From the NCBI GenBank assembly GCA_023427845.1, contig JAEYZX010000155.1:1-14872 (forward strand): a stretch of 14,872 bases of DNA, in the 5' to 3' direction. Numbering within the stretch: position 1 is the first letter of the stretch; each line of letters starts with the position of its first letter. This document shows positions 7,969 through 13,847 of this stretch, one piece after another. The stretch is from Bacteroidota bacterium. Lineage in GTDB: Bacteria; Bacteroidota; Bacteroidia; Flavobacteriales; Flavobacteriaceae. Made by a program: the position numbers and the translations under genes. Under the pieces are notes generated by a model, which was not told the origin of the DNA, did no database searches, and worked only from the letters and a program-made list of their open reading frames with translations.

Positions 7969-8625
7969 ATGACAAAAAAAGCATTCATATTCGACCTCGA
8001 CGGCGTAATTGTCGATACAGCGAGGTATCATTTTTTAGCATGGCAGAAAATTGCCGAAAGCATCGGAATCGAATTCACGCCCGAACACAATGAGGAACTG
8101 AAAGGCGTGAGCCGAAATCGTTCGCTCGATATAATACTTCGGATTGGACGGCATCAGGCCTCGGAAGCCGACAAAAAAACATGGCTCGACAAAAAGAACA
8201 AAGATTATCTGTCGTATATCGAAAAGATGGATGCAGGTGAAATCCTTCCGGGTGTGACAATTGTACTTGACTATCTAAAAAAACAGGGACAAAGCATTGC
8301 GCTGGGATCGGCCAGCAAGAATGCGAGACCAATTCTCTCGAAAGTTGGCATTCTGCATTATTTCGATGCGATTGTCGACGGCAATGACATCACAAACGCA
8401 AAACCGGATCCCGAAGTTTTTTTACAGGCGGCAAAATTAGTGGGCGCAACTGCATCGAATTCGATTGTTTTTGAAGATTCGGTTGCAGGCATACAGGCAG
8501 CAAATCTTGCGAAGATGACAAGCGTCGGAATCGGTGATGCTTCGATTTTGCATGAAGCACAGTACATTTTCCCCGATTTTACACATATCGACCTGAGCTT
8601 CATCGACACATTAATCACAAAATAA
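7969..8625 (+). CDS. pgmB: Beta-phosphoglucomutase (HAD superfamily)
   Basis: The 218-residue protein converts beta-D-glucose 1-phosphate to glucose 6-phosphate in the cytoplasm. The HAD nucleophile and acid/base aspartates are Asp9 and Asp11 in FDLDGVIVDT. The cap signature KGVSR (Lys45, Arg49) and core residues Ser114 (LGSAS), Lys145 (NAKPDPE) and Glu169-Asp170 (FEDSVAG) fall at the same numbers as the catalytic residues of the well-studied Lactococcus enzyme. Length is typical. It lies 2 nt after the permease and 29 nt before the GH65 phosphorylase that makes its substrate, the classic pairing for phosphorolytic maltose use. The start ATG follows the permease stop directly. Confidence 0.95.
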   Translation: MTKKAFIFDLDGVIVDTARYHFLAWQKIAESIGIEFTPEHNEELKGVSRNRSLDIILRIGRHQASEADKKTWLDKKNKDYLSYIEKMDAGEILPGVTIVLDYLKKQGQSIALGSASKNARPILSKVGILHYFDAIVDGNDITNAKPDPEVFLQAAKLVGATASNSIVFEDSVAGIQAANLAKMTSVGIGDASILHEAQYIFPDFTHIDLSFIDTLITK

Positions 8626-8628
8626 ATT

Positions 8629-8646
8629 TTTAAAGTACGCTTTAAA
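8629..8646 (+). promoter_or_regulatory. Intercistronic hairpin before GH65
   Basis: TTTAAAG (8629-8635), loop TACG, CTTTAAA (8640-8646): a perfect 7-bp stem with a UNCG-type loop in the 29-nt gap between the mutase stop and the phosphorylase ATG, ending 8 nt before that ATG. It could protect or expose processed mRNA ends or affect translation of the phosphorylase. The stem is AT-rich and has no T-tract, so termination is unlikely. Confidence 0.4.
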
Positions 8647-8654
8647 TCAAATAA

Positions 8655-10991
8655 ATGAATCAGGATTATATACAACCAGACAACTGGTCAATAATAGAAG
8701 AGGGTTTTGATCCCGAGCGCGTCAAATCGTCCGAAAGCCTTTTCAGCATTGGCAACGGTGCAATGGGACAACGCGCGAATTTTGAAGAGCACTACACTGG
8801 CGAAACGTTTCAGGGAAGTTACATCGCAGGAATCTATTACCCCGACAAAACAAAAGTCGGATGGTGGAAAAACGGTTATCCCGAATATTTTGCTAAGGTG
8901 CTCAATGCACCGAATTGGATCGGGATCGACATTGAAATCAATGGCGAACGATTGGACCTTGCAAACTGTAAATCGGTTGATAATTTTCGCCGTGAGCTCA
9001 ACATGCGCGAAGGTTGGTACAATCGGTCGTTTGAGGCGACATTGCAGAACGGAACCGAAATTTCGGTGAATGTGCGCCGATTTTTGTCGCTCGAACTTGA
9101 CGAGGTCGGATTCATAAACTACGAAATCACGCCGCTGAACCAAAACGCGATTATCCATTTTTACCCGTATATAGATGCCGGCATCCATAATGAAGACGCG
9201 AACTGGGACGAGAAATTCTGGGAACCAATTGAAATCAAATACTCCGAAACGGAAGCTTTCGTAACTGCACGCACATTCAAAACCCATTTCACCGTTGCGA
9301 CTTTTATGAACAACTCGATAGCCATTGATGGAAAGCCAACCGGTTTATTATCGGAAAGCATCGAGAAATCAGGTGACAGCGTAAAGCTCAATTTTAAGGT
9401 GAATGTAAAGCAAAACCAAAAAGCTTCGATCCAAAAAATAGGCGGTTATACGGTTTCACTCAACCATGAGGCATCAGATTTGATTCCGGCTGCGCAAAAG
9501 GTAATCGCAAACGCAAGTGAAAAAGGATATGATCAATTACTTAAGGAACAGGCCGATGCATGGGCAGCGATATGGGAAATGTCGGATATCTCAATTGAAG
9601 GCGATGTTAAGGCGCAACAGGGAATCCGGTTCAATATTTTTCAGTTGAACCAGACGTATCTCGGAAAGGATTCAAGATTGAATATTGGCCCGAAAGGTTT
9701 TACAGGCGAAAAGTATGGCGGATCGACGTATTGGGATACCGAGGCGTATTGCATCCCGTTTTACATGGCGACCAAAGATCAGCAGGTGGCGCGGAACCTG
9801 TTGACGTACCGGTACAATCATTTGGAAAAAGCGATCGAAAATGCAGCCAAGCTCGGATTCAAAAACGGTGCAGCATTGTATCCGATGGTGACGATGAACG
9901 GCGAGGAATGCCATAATGAATGGGAAATTACGTTTGAAGAAATTCATCGAAACGGCGCTATTGCATTTGCGATTTTCAACTATCACCGATATACAGGCGA
10001 TTATAGCTACATTCCTGAAAAAGGCCTTGAAGTGCTGATCGCAATCGCAAGGTTCTGGCATCAGCGCGCGACTTATTCGAAGCAAAAAAATCGGTACGTA
10101 ATTCTCGGGGTGACCGGTCCGAACGAATATGAGAACAACGTCAACAACAATTTTTACACAAATTATCTTGCGAAGTGGTGCATCAACTACACCATAGGAC
10201 AAATTGAGAAATGTAAATCGGAATACAATGCTGACTATTCACGCGTAATCTCAAAAACAAAACTTGATGCCAACGAAATCTCGAAATGGAAAGAAGTTGC
10301 CGATGGCATGTACTTTCCGTATTCAGAGGAACATCAGGTCTATCTTCAGCAAGATGGATTTCTTGACAAGGAACTTGTAAAAGTGGACGAGCTCGATAAA
10401 TCGCAGCGGCCAATCAACCAGAAATGGTCATGGGACCGGATATTGCGATCGCCGTATATCAAACAAGCCGATGTACTTCAGGGGTTTTATTTCTTTGAAG
10501 ATCAGTTCTCAACCGAAGAGCTCGAGCGGCATTTCAATTTTTACGAACCATTCACAGTTCATGAATCGTCATTGTCACCTTGCGTGCATTCGATTCAGGC
10601 AGCGGCACTTGATAAAATCGACATGGCGTATAAATTTTACCTGCGCACCAGCCGACTCGATCTTGACGATTACAACAAGGAAGTTGAGGAAGGCTGTCAC
10701 ATCACTTCGATGGCGGGCACCTGGATGAGCATTGTGGAAGGTTTTGGCGGAATGCGGGTAAAAGACGATACACTGCATTTCACTCCGCGTATCCCGAAAC
10801 AATGGAAAGGATATTCGTTTAAAATCAATTTTAGGAATCAGATAATAAAGGTCACGGTGCATCGGGATCAAACAAACTTTGAGCTTGAACGAATTGCGGG
10901 ATCAGGCCGGACTGGGCAACCACATCAAATTGATATAGTTGTCAACGGTAAAAATGTGATCATTAAACCGGATGGTTTGGTAACGGTTTAA
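8655..10991 (+). CDS. GH65 maltose phosphorylase family enzyme
   Basis: The 778-residue protein has the GH65 architecture: an N-terminal beta-sandwich (about 1-270), an (alpha/alpha)6 barrel (about 310-700) and a small C-terminal beta domain. Recognisable motifs are SIGNGAMGQRANFEE near residue 31, GGSTYWDTEAYCIPFY (355-370) with the Trp-Asp of the sugar pocket, GVTGPNEYENNVNNNFYTN (485-503) with Glu491 as probable general acid, and HESSLSPCVHS (636-646) in the phosphate-binding region. No signal peptide is present, so it acts in the cytoplasm. Maltose phosphorylase yields glucose plus beta-glucose 1-phosphate, and the adjacent pgmB strongly favours an inverting phosphorylase over a hydrolase. 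Kojibiose or trehalose phosphorylase activity cannot be excluded by eye, but the locus favours maltose. Confidence 0.93.
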   Translation: MNQDYIQPDNWSIIEEGFDPERVKSSESLFSIGNGAMGQRANFEEHYTGETFQGSYIAGIYYPDKTKVGWWKNGYPEYFAKVLNAPNWIGIDIEINGERLDLANCKSVDNFRRELNMREGWYNRSFEATLQNGTEISVNVRRFLSLELDEVGFINYEITPLNQNAIIHFYPYIDAGIHNEDANWDEKFWEPIEIKYSETEAFVTARTFKTHFTVATFMNNSIAIDGKPTGLLSESIEKSGDSVKLNFKVNVKQNQKASIQKIGGYTVSLNHEASDLIPAAQKVIANASEKGYDQLLKEQADAWAAIWEMSDISIEGDVKAQQGIRFNIFQLNQTYLGKDSRLNIGPKGFTGEKYGGSTYWDTEAYCIPFYMATKDQQVARNLLTYRYNHLEKAIENAAKLGFKNGAALYPMVTMNGEECHNEWEITFEEIHRNGAIAFAIFNYHRYTGDYSYIPEKGLEVLIAIARFWHQRATYSKQKNRYVILGVTGPNEYENNVNNNFYTNYLAKWCINYTIGQIEKCKSEYNADYSRVISKTKLDANEISKWKEVADGMYFPYSEEHQVYLQQDGFLDKELVKVDELDKSQRPINQKWSWDRILRSPYIKQADVLQGFYFFEDQFSTEELERHFNFYEPFTVHESSLSPCVHSIQAAALDKIDMAYKFYLRTSRLDLDDYNKEVEEGCHITSMAGTWMSIVEGFGGMRVKDDTLHFTPRIPKQWKGYSFKINFRNQIIKVTVHRDQTNFELERIAGSGRTGQPHQIDIVVNGKNVIIKPDGLVTV

Positions 10992-11046
10992 GAAAATAGA
11001 CAGTAAATCCGTCGAACCCCAAAGGGCATCGAGGCTATATTCGCAT

Positions 11047-11397
11047 ATGGAAAAACTCGAAAAACTTTGTGCCGGGAAAATATTTAAGATTGTTCAATAT
11101 TCCAACGGCGACGATTATTTGTTCTTTGAATCAGAGAACCGACTCTATTTTAAAAGGCTGATGAAGCGGCATCTGGCTCCGGTAGGTGATGTGACAAATA
11201 TTGGTTTCTCGCCTGACAAAATAGAATTGGTTATACAATTTCACGATGAAACGCGAATTCCGGAAAAATATCGGGAGCGGCTCTACCAGCCATTGTCTAA
11301 TTTATTCAACAGCTACGCCAAAGCAATAAACAGTCGCTATAACCGAAGAGGCAGCCTTTTTACAACCCGATTTCAACGCCAGGAAATTTTAACATAA
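11047..11397 (+). CDS. Small RAYT/IS200-like (Y1 transposase-related) protein without catalytic motifs
   Basis: The 116-residue ORF resembles, from start to end, the N-terminal part of Bacteroidota Y1/RAYT transposases: an N-terminal strand region, an ESENRLYFKRLMKRHLAPVGDV helix region and the characteristic FNSYAKAINSRYNRRGSLFTTRF segment (about 88-110). Two key features are absent. Where active proteins have a PNH.H HUH motif, this one reads FSPDKIELVI with no histidine. The chain also stops shortly after the GSLF segment, so the C-terminal tyrosine region is missing. It should not be able to transpose DNA. It may be a domesticated nucleic-acid-binding protein or a decaying remnant. It lies 55 nt after GH65 and 3 nt before GH13, co-directional, so it is probably co-transcribed. 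The family relation is from memory, not a search. Confidence 0.65.
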   Translation: MEKLEKLCAGKIFKIVQYSNGDDYLFFESENRLYFKRLMKRHLAPVGDVTNIGFSPDKIELVIQFHDETRIPEKYRERLYQPLSNLFNSYAKAINSRYNRRGSLFTTRFQRQEILT

Positions 11398-11400
11398 GCT

Positions 11401-13347
11401 ATGGAAAAACTATTTTGGAAAACCATGATTATTAATACTAAACCTTGGAGGTCTTGTAAACCTTCAAGGTCTTGTAAACCTGCGAGGTTTAACGCAAAAT
11501 CCACTGTCAATTCACGACCCGCCGTACTCCTGCTCCTGCTCCTGCTCACCGCCGGTCTCAACGCCCAAATCCAACGCACGGAACCTCCGTTCTGGTATTC
11601 CGAAATGAAAAACCCGGAGCTACAGATCCTGTTCTACGGTAAAAATATCGCAAAATACCAGCCTTCGGTCTCCCATGATATTGTGATCAACAACGTCGTT
11701 CGGACCGAAAATCCAAATTATCTGTTCGTAACGATCAACACACATAACATTCCCGCTGGCGATTACACCTTTTCCTTTTCCGAAGGCAAAAAAACGGCTT
11801 TCACCAAAACCTACACACTTAAATCACGACGCGACGATTCGGCTAACCGCAAAGGTTTTGACGCCTCTGATATGATTTACCTTATAATGCCCGATCGGAT
11901 TGCCAACGGTAATCCTTCGAACGATTCGACTCCCGATACGCATGAAAAAGCCGACCGCACCAAACCCGGTTCACGCCATGGCGGCGATATCCAAGGCATA
12001 ATCGACAATCTCGACTACATTCATTCGCTTGGCGCCACCGCAATCTGGAGCACGCCGCTTTGCGAAGACAACGACCCGCGCGGTTCCTACCATGGCTATG
12101 GGCAGTCCGATGTTTACAGGATCGATCCTCGGTTTGGCACCAATGAAGATTATGTCCAGCTGTCTTCCGAACTTCATAAACGCGGAATGAAACTCATCAA
12201 AGATTATGTAACCAACCACTGGGGCGCCGAACACTGGATGATCAAAGACCTTCCGGCATACGATTTCATCCATCAATTTCCCGGATTTGCACAATCAAAT
12301 TACCGGATGACAACACAATTCGACCCGAACGCTTCTGCAATCGATGCCAAAATGTGCATGGACGGCTGGTTCGTAAAGTCGATGCCCGACTTGAACCAGA
12401 CGAATCCGCTGGTGCTGAACTACCTGATCCAAAATGCAATCTGGTGGATTGAATACGCCGACCTTGACGGATTCCGCGTCGATACGTATTCGTACTGCGA
12501 CAAATTTGCAATTGCAAAATGGACAAAGGCCATAATGGACGAATATCCGAACTTCAACATTGTCGGCGAAGTCTGGATGAACGATCAGGCGCAAATGGCC
12601 TATTGGCAAAAAGACAGTAAAATCGGTGCGATCCAAAGTTACAATTCAAACCTGCCAAGCGTTATGGATTTCACGCTGCACAATGCAATCGAAAATGTTT
12701 TTCATGAAGAAAAGGCCGAATGGAACAAAGGCATGATCAAGGTTTACGACAACTTCACCAACGATTTCCTGTATCCGAACATCGACAATTTGCTCGTATT
12801 CGCCGAAAACCACGACACACAGCGCATCAACCAACACTATCCCGATTTTGAAGATTATCGCCTGGCAATGACGCTTGTGGCAACCGTTCGCGGCATTCCG
12901 CAAGTTTATTATGGTAGTGAAATCGGGATGAAAGGCAATAAAGCCAATGGCGATCCTGATATCCGCCACGATTTTCCCGGTGGCTGGAGCGGCGATGCGA
13001 ACAATGCATTTAATGCAACCGGACGTAATGCCGAGCAACAAAAATATTTCGATTTCACTTCCAAGCTGTTCAATTGGCGAAAATCGAATCCGGCGGTGCA
13101 TTTCGGAAAAATGACGCACTACCTACCCGAGAACAATGTTTACGTCTATTTCCGGCAACTTGGCGAAAACATTGTGATGGTCGCAATAAATAACAGTACT
13201 GAAACACAAAAAATCAATACGTCCCGTTTCGCTGAGAGCATCAAAAACCGTTTCTCTGCAAAAGAAGCGCTGACCGGAAAAAGCTATGATTTAAAAAATG
13301 AACTGACTATCGATTCAAAAGCGGCATTAATTTTAGAATTGCAATAG
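11401..13347 (+). CDS. Secreted GH13 alpha-amylase family enzyme (SusA-like neopullulanase/cyclomaltodextrinase)
   Basis: The 648-residue protein has an N-terminal immunoglobulin-like domain as in cyclomaltodextrinases (about 57-145), a TIM barrel (about 155-560) and a C-terminal beta domain. GH13 conserved regions are DYVTNH (268-273), GFRVD with nucleophile Asp361, VGEVW with acid/base Glu390, and ENHD with Asp472; MPDLNQTNP (328-336) also fits the subgroup. The hydrophobic core AVLLLLLLLTAGLNA|Q (41-55) is an export signal. Upstream of it lies an unusually long basic n-region of about 40 residues containing a double RSCKP repeat. No ATG, GTG or TTG occurs in frame between codon 9 and the core, so translation must begin at 11401 or at the ATG at 11425. 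It should hydrolyse malto-oligosaccharides, cyclodextrins or pullulan in the periplasm or at the cell surface. Confidence 0.92.
   Translation: MEKLFWKTMIINTKPWRSCKPSRSCKPARFNAKSTVNSRPAVLLLLLLLTAGLNAQIQRTEPPFWYSEMKNPELQILFYGKNIAKYQPSVSHDIVINNVVRTENPNYLFVTINTHNIPAGDYTFSFSEGKKTAFTKTYTLKSRRDDSANRKGFDASDMIYLIMPDRIANGNPSNDSTPDTHEKADRTKPGSRHGGDIQGIIDNLDYIHSLGATAIWSTPLCEDNDPRGSYHGYGQSDVYRIDPRFGTNEDYVQLSSELHKRGMKLIKDYVTNHWGAEHWMIKDLPAYDFIHQFPGFAQSNYRMTTQFDPNASAIDAKMCMDGWFVKSMPDLNQTNPLVLNYLIQNAIWWIEYADLDGFRVDTYSYCDKFAIAKWTKAIMDEYPNFNIVGEVWMNDQAQMAYWQKDSKIGAIQSYNSNLPSVMDFTLHNAIENVFHEEKAEWNKGMIKVYDNFTNDFLYPNIDNLLVFAENHDTQRINQHYPDFEDYRLAMTLVATVRGIPQVYYGSEIGMKGNKANGDPDIRHDFPGGWSGDANNAFNATGRNAEQQKYFDFTSKLFNWRKSNPAVHFGKMTHYLPENNVYVYFRQLGENIVMVAINNSTETQKINTSRFAESIKNRFSAKEALTGKSYDLKNELTIDSKAALILELQ
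11443..11491 (+). repeat. REP-like palindromic tandem repeat inside the GH13 n-region
   Basis: AGGTCTTGTAAACCT occurs at 11449-11463 and again at 11467-11481, an 18-bp period, followed by a third partial unit AGGTTTAA. The units overlap palindromes: ACCTTCAAGGT (11460s) and a perfect 7-bp stem TAAACCT-GCG-AGGTTTA at 11475-11491. This resembles the small AAACCT/AGGTTT dispersed palindromes of flavobacterial genomes. Being a multiple of three, the period reads as RSCKPS-RSCKPA-RF in the GH13 frame. It lies 46-94 bp after the RAYT-like stop codon, and RAYT proteins are known partners of REP palindromes. Confidence 0.7.
11527..11547 (+). repeat. CTCCTG hexamer run coding the signal-peptide core
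   Basis: Three and a half copies of CTCCTG encode seven consecutive leucines in the GH13 signal-peptide h-region. Such a run can gain or lose Leu-Leu pairs in frame through replication slippage, so its length may differ between strains. It may also simply reflect codon choice for a leucine core. Confidence 0.6.
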
Positions 13348-13376
13348 CTCGCAAAGACGCAAAAGGCGCAAAGACA
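13348..13376 (+). repeat. Left inverted repeat arm (GCAAAGACGC type)
   Basis: The arm begins CTCGCAAAGACGCAAAAGGC and ends GCGCAAAGACA, itself built of short GCAAAG repeats. It pairs with 13796-13823, the reverse complement of which begins CTCGCAAAGCCGCAGAGACG; they differ by a few substitutions and one base of length. Its end is 8 nt before the GxxExxY start codon. Confidence 0.75.
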
Positions 13377-13384
13377 GCAATCTA

Positions 13385-13771
13385 ATGAAAGTTTACAGCG
13401 AAAATGAAATAGCGAAGATAATAGTTGATTGCTGTTATCAAATTCACACAAAGCTTGGCCCAGGGTTACTTGAGAGCGTCTATGAAACCATCCTTTGCTT
13501 TGAATTAATACAAAACGGACTTAAAGTAGAGTGCCAAAAACCGATACCTGTCCTATGGGATAATTTAAAAATGGACATTGGGTTTCGCTGCGACATGATT
13601 GTCGAAGATATTGTAATCGTCGAAATCAAATCTGTTGAAAAAATTGCCGCCGTACACCCAAAACAACTGCTGACTTATCTACGGATTACAAATAAAAAAC
13701 TAGGATTACTAATCAATTTTAATGAACCTTTAATTAAGAATGGAATCGTCCGCATCGTAAATAACCTCTAA
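13385..13771 (+). CDS. GxxExxY protein (PD-(D/E)xK nuclease-like fold)
   Basis: The 128-residue protein carries the defining motif G27-L-L-E30-S-V-Y33 within LGPGLLESVYE. It also has a PD-(D/E)xK-like core: Arg68-Cys-Asp70, then Glu80-Ile-Lys82 in IVIVEIKS, and a following helix with HPKQLLTYLR. Length is normal for the family. GxxExxY proteins are common in Bacteroidota; their role is not established, though the fold suggests nucleic-acid binding or cleavage. The gene is unrelated in theme to the sugar genes around it and sits inside a pair of inverted repeats. It runs in the operon direction and may be read through from upstream. Confidence 0.88.
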   Translation: MKVYSENEIAKIIVDCCYQIHTKLGPGLLESVYETILCFELIQNGLKVECQKPIPVLWDNLKMDIGFRCDMIVEDIVIVEIKSVEKIAAVHPKQLLTYLRITNKKLGLLINFNEPLIKNGIVRIVNNL

Positions 13772-13772
13772 G

Positions 13773-13787
13773 AATTGTGCCACAATT
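13773..13787. repeat. Short perfect dyad after the GxxExxY stop
   Basis: AATTGTG-C-CACAATT, a 15-base palindrome one base after the GxxExxY stop codon and inside the inverted-repeat cassette. As RNA it could form a 5-bp stem with a 5-base loop, followed by no T-tract, so it is at best a weak terminator. It may be part of the right end of the cassette. Confidence 0.4.
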
Positions 13788-13795
13788 GCGCTTCT

Positions 13796-13823
13796 TGTCT
13801 TTGCGTCTCTGCGGCTTTGCGAG
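13796..13823 (-). repeat. Right inverted repeat arm
   Basis: The plus strand begins TGTCTTTGCGTCTCTGCGGC and ends CTTTGCGAG; this is the inverted partner of 13348-13376. Both outermost nine bases (CTCGCAAAG inward) and the inner GCAAAGACA are identical between arms. Confidence 0.75.
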
Positions 13824-13847
13824 AAATTCGATTTTAAACTTCGACCA

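Larger units (their letters stand above)
13348..13823 (+). mobile_element. Inverted-repeat-bounded GxxExxY cassette
   Basis: Two near-matching inverted arms (13348-13376 and 13796-13823) enclose one gene. The left arm starts directly after the GH13 stop codon and the right arm ends 24 nt before the GH31 start. Removing the unit would leave GH13 and GH31 24 nt apart, like other gaps in this operon, which supports insertion into an existing gene pair. No clear target-site duplication was found, and the enclosed protein is not a known transposase, so how it would move is unknown. The mobile interpretation is inferred. Confidence 0.5.

Noticed and set aside
8688..9287. A 199-codon open frame antisense to the GH65 gene
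   Set aside because: It lies wholly within a clear GH65 coding sequence and the product resembles no family. It is a shadow of codon use on the other strand, as are the 176-codon antisense frame at 9672-10202 and the 157-codon frames at 894-1367 and 12646-13119.
11046..11411. A 12-bp direct repeat TATGGAAAAACT at 11046-11057 and 11400-11411, suggestive of a target-site duplication around the RAYT-like gene
   Set aside because: Both copies are start codons plus a common MEKL opening. The second copy is in the GH13 start and there are no other transposon ends, so coincidence is the simpler reading.
11443..11491. CRISPR-like array
   Set aside because: There are only two full units with an 18-bp period and no distinct spacers, and the units are coding. 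This is a palindromic tandem repeat.
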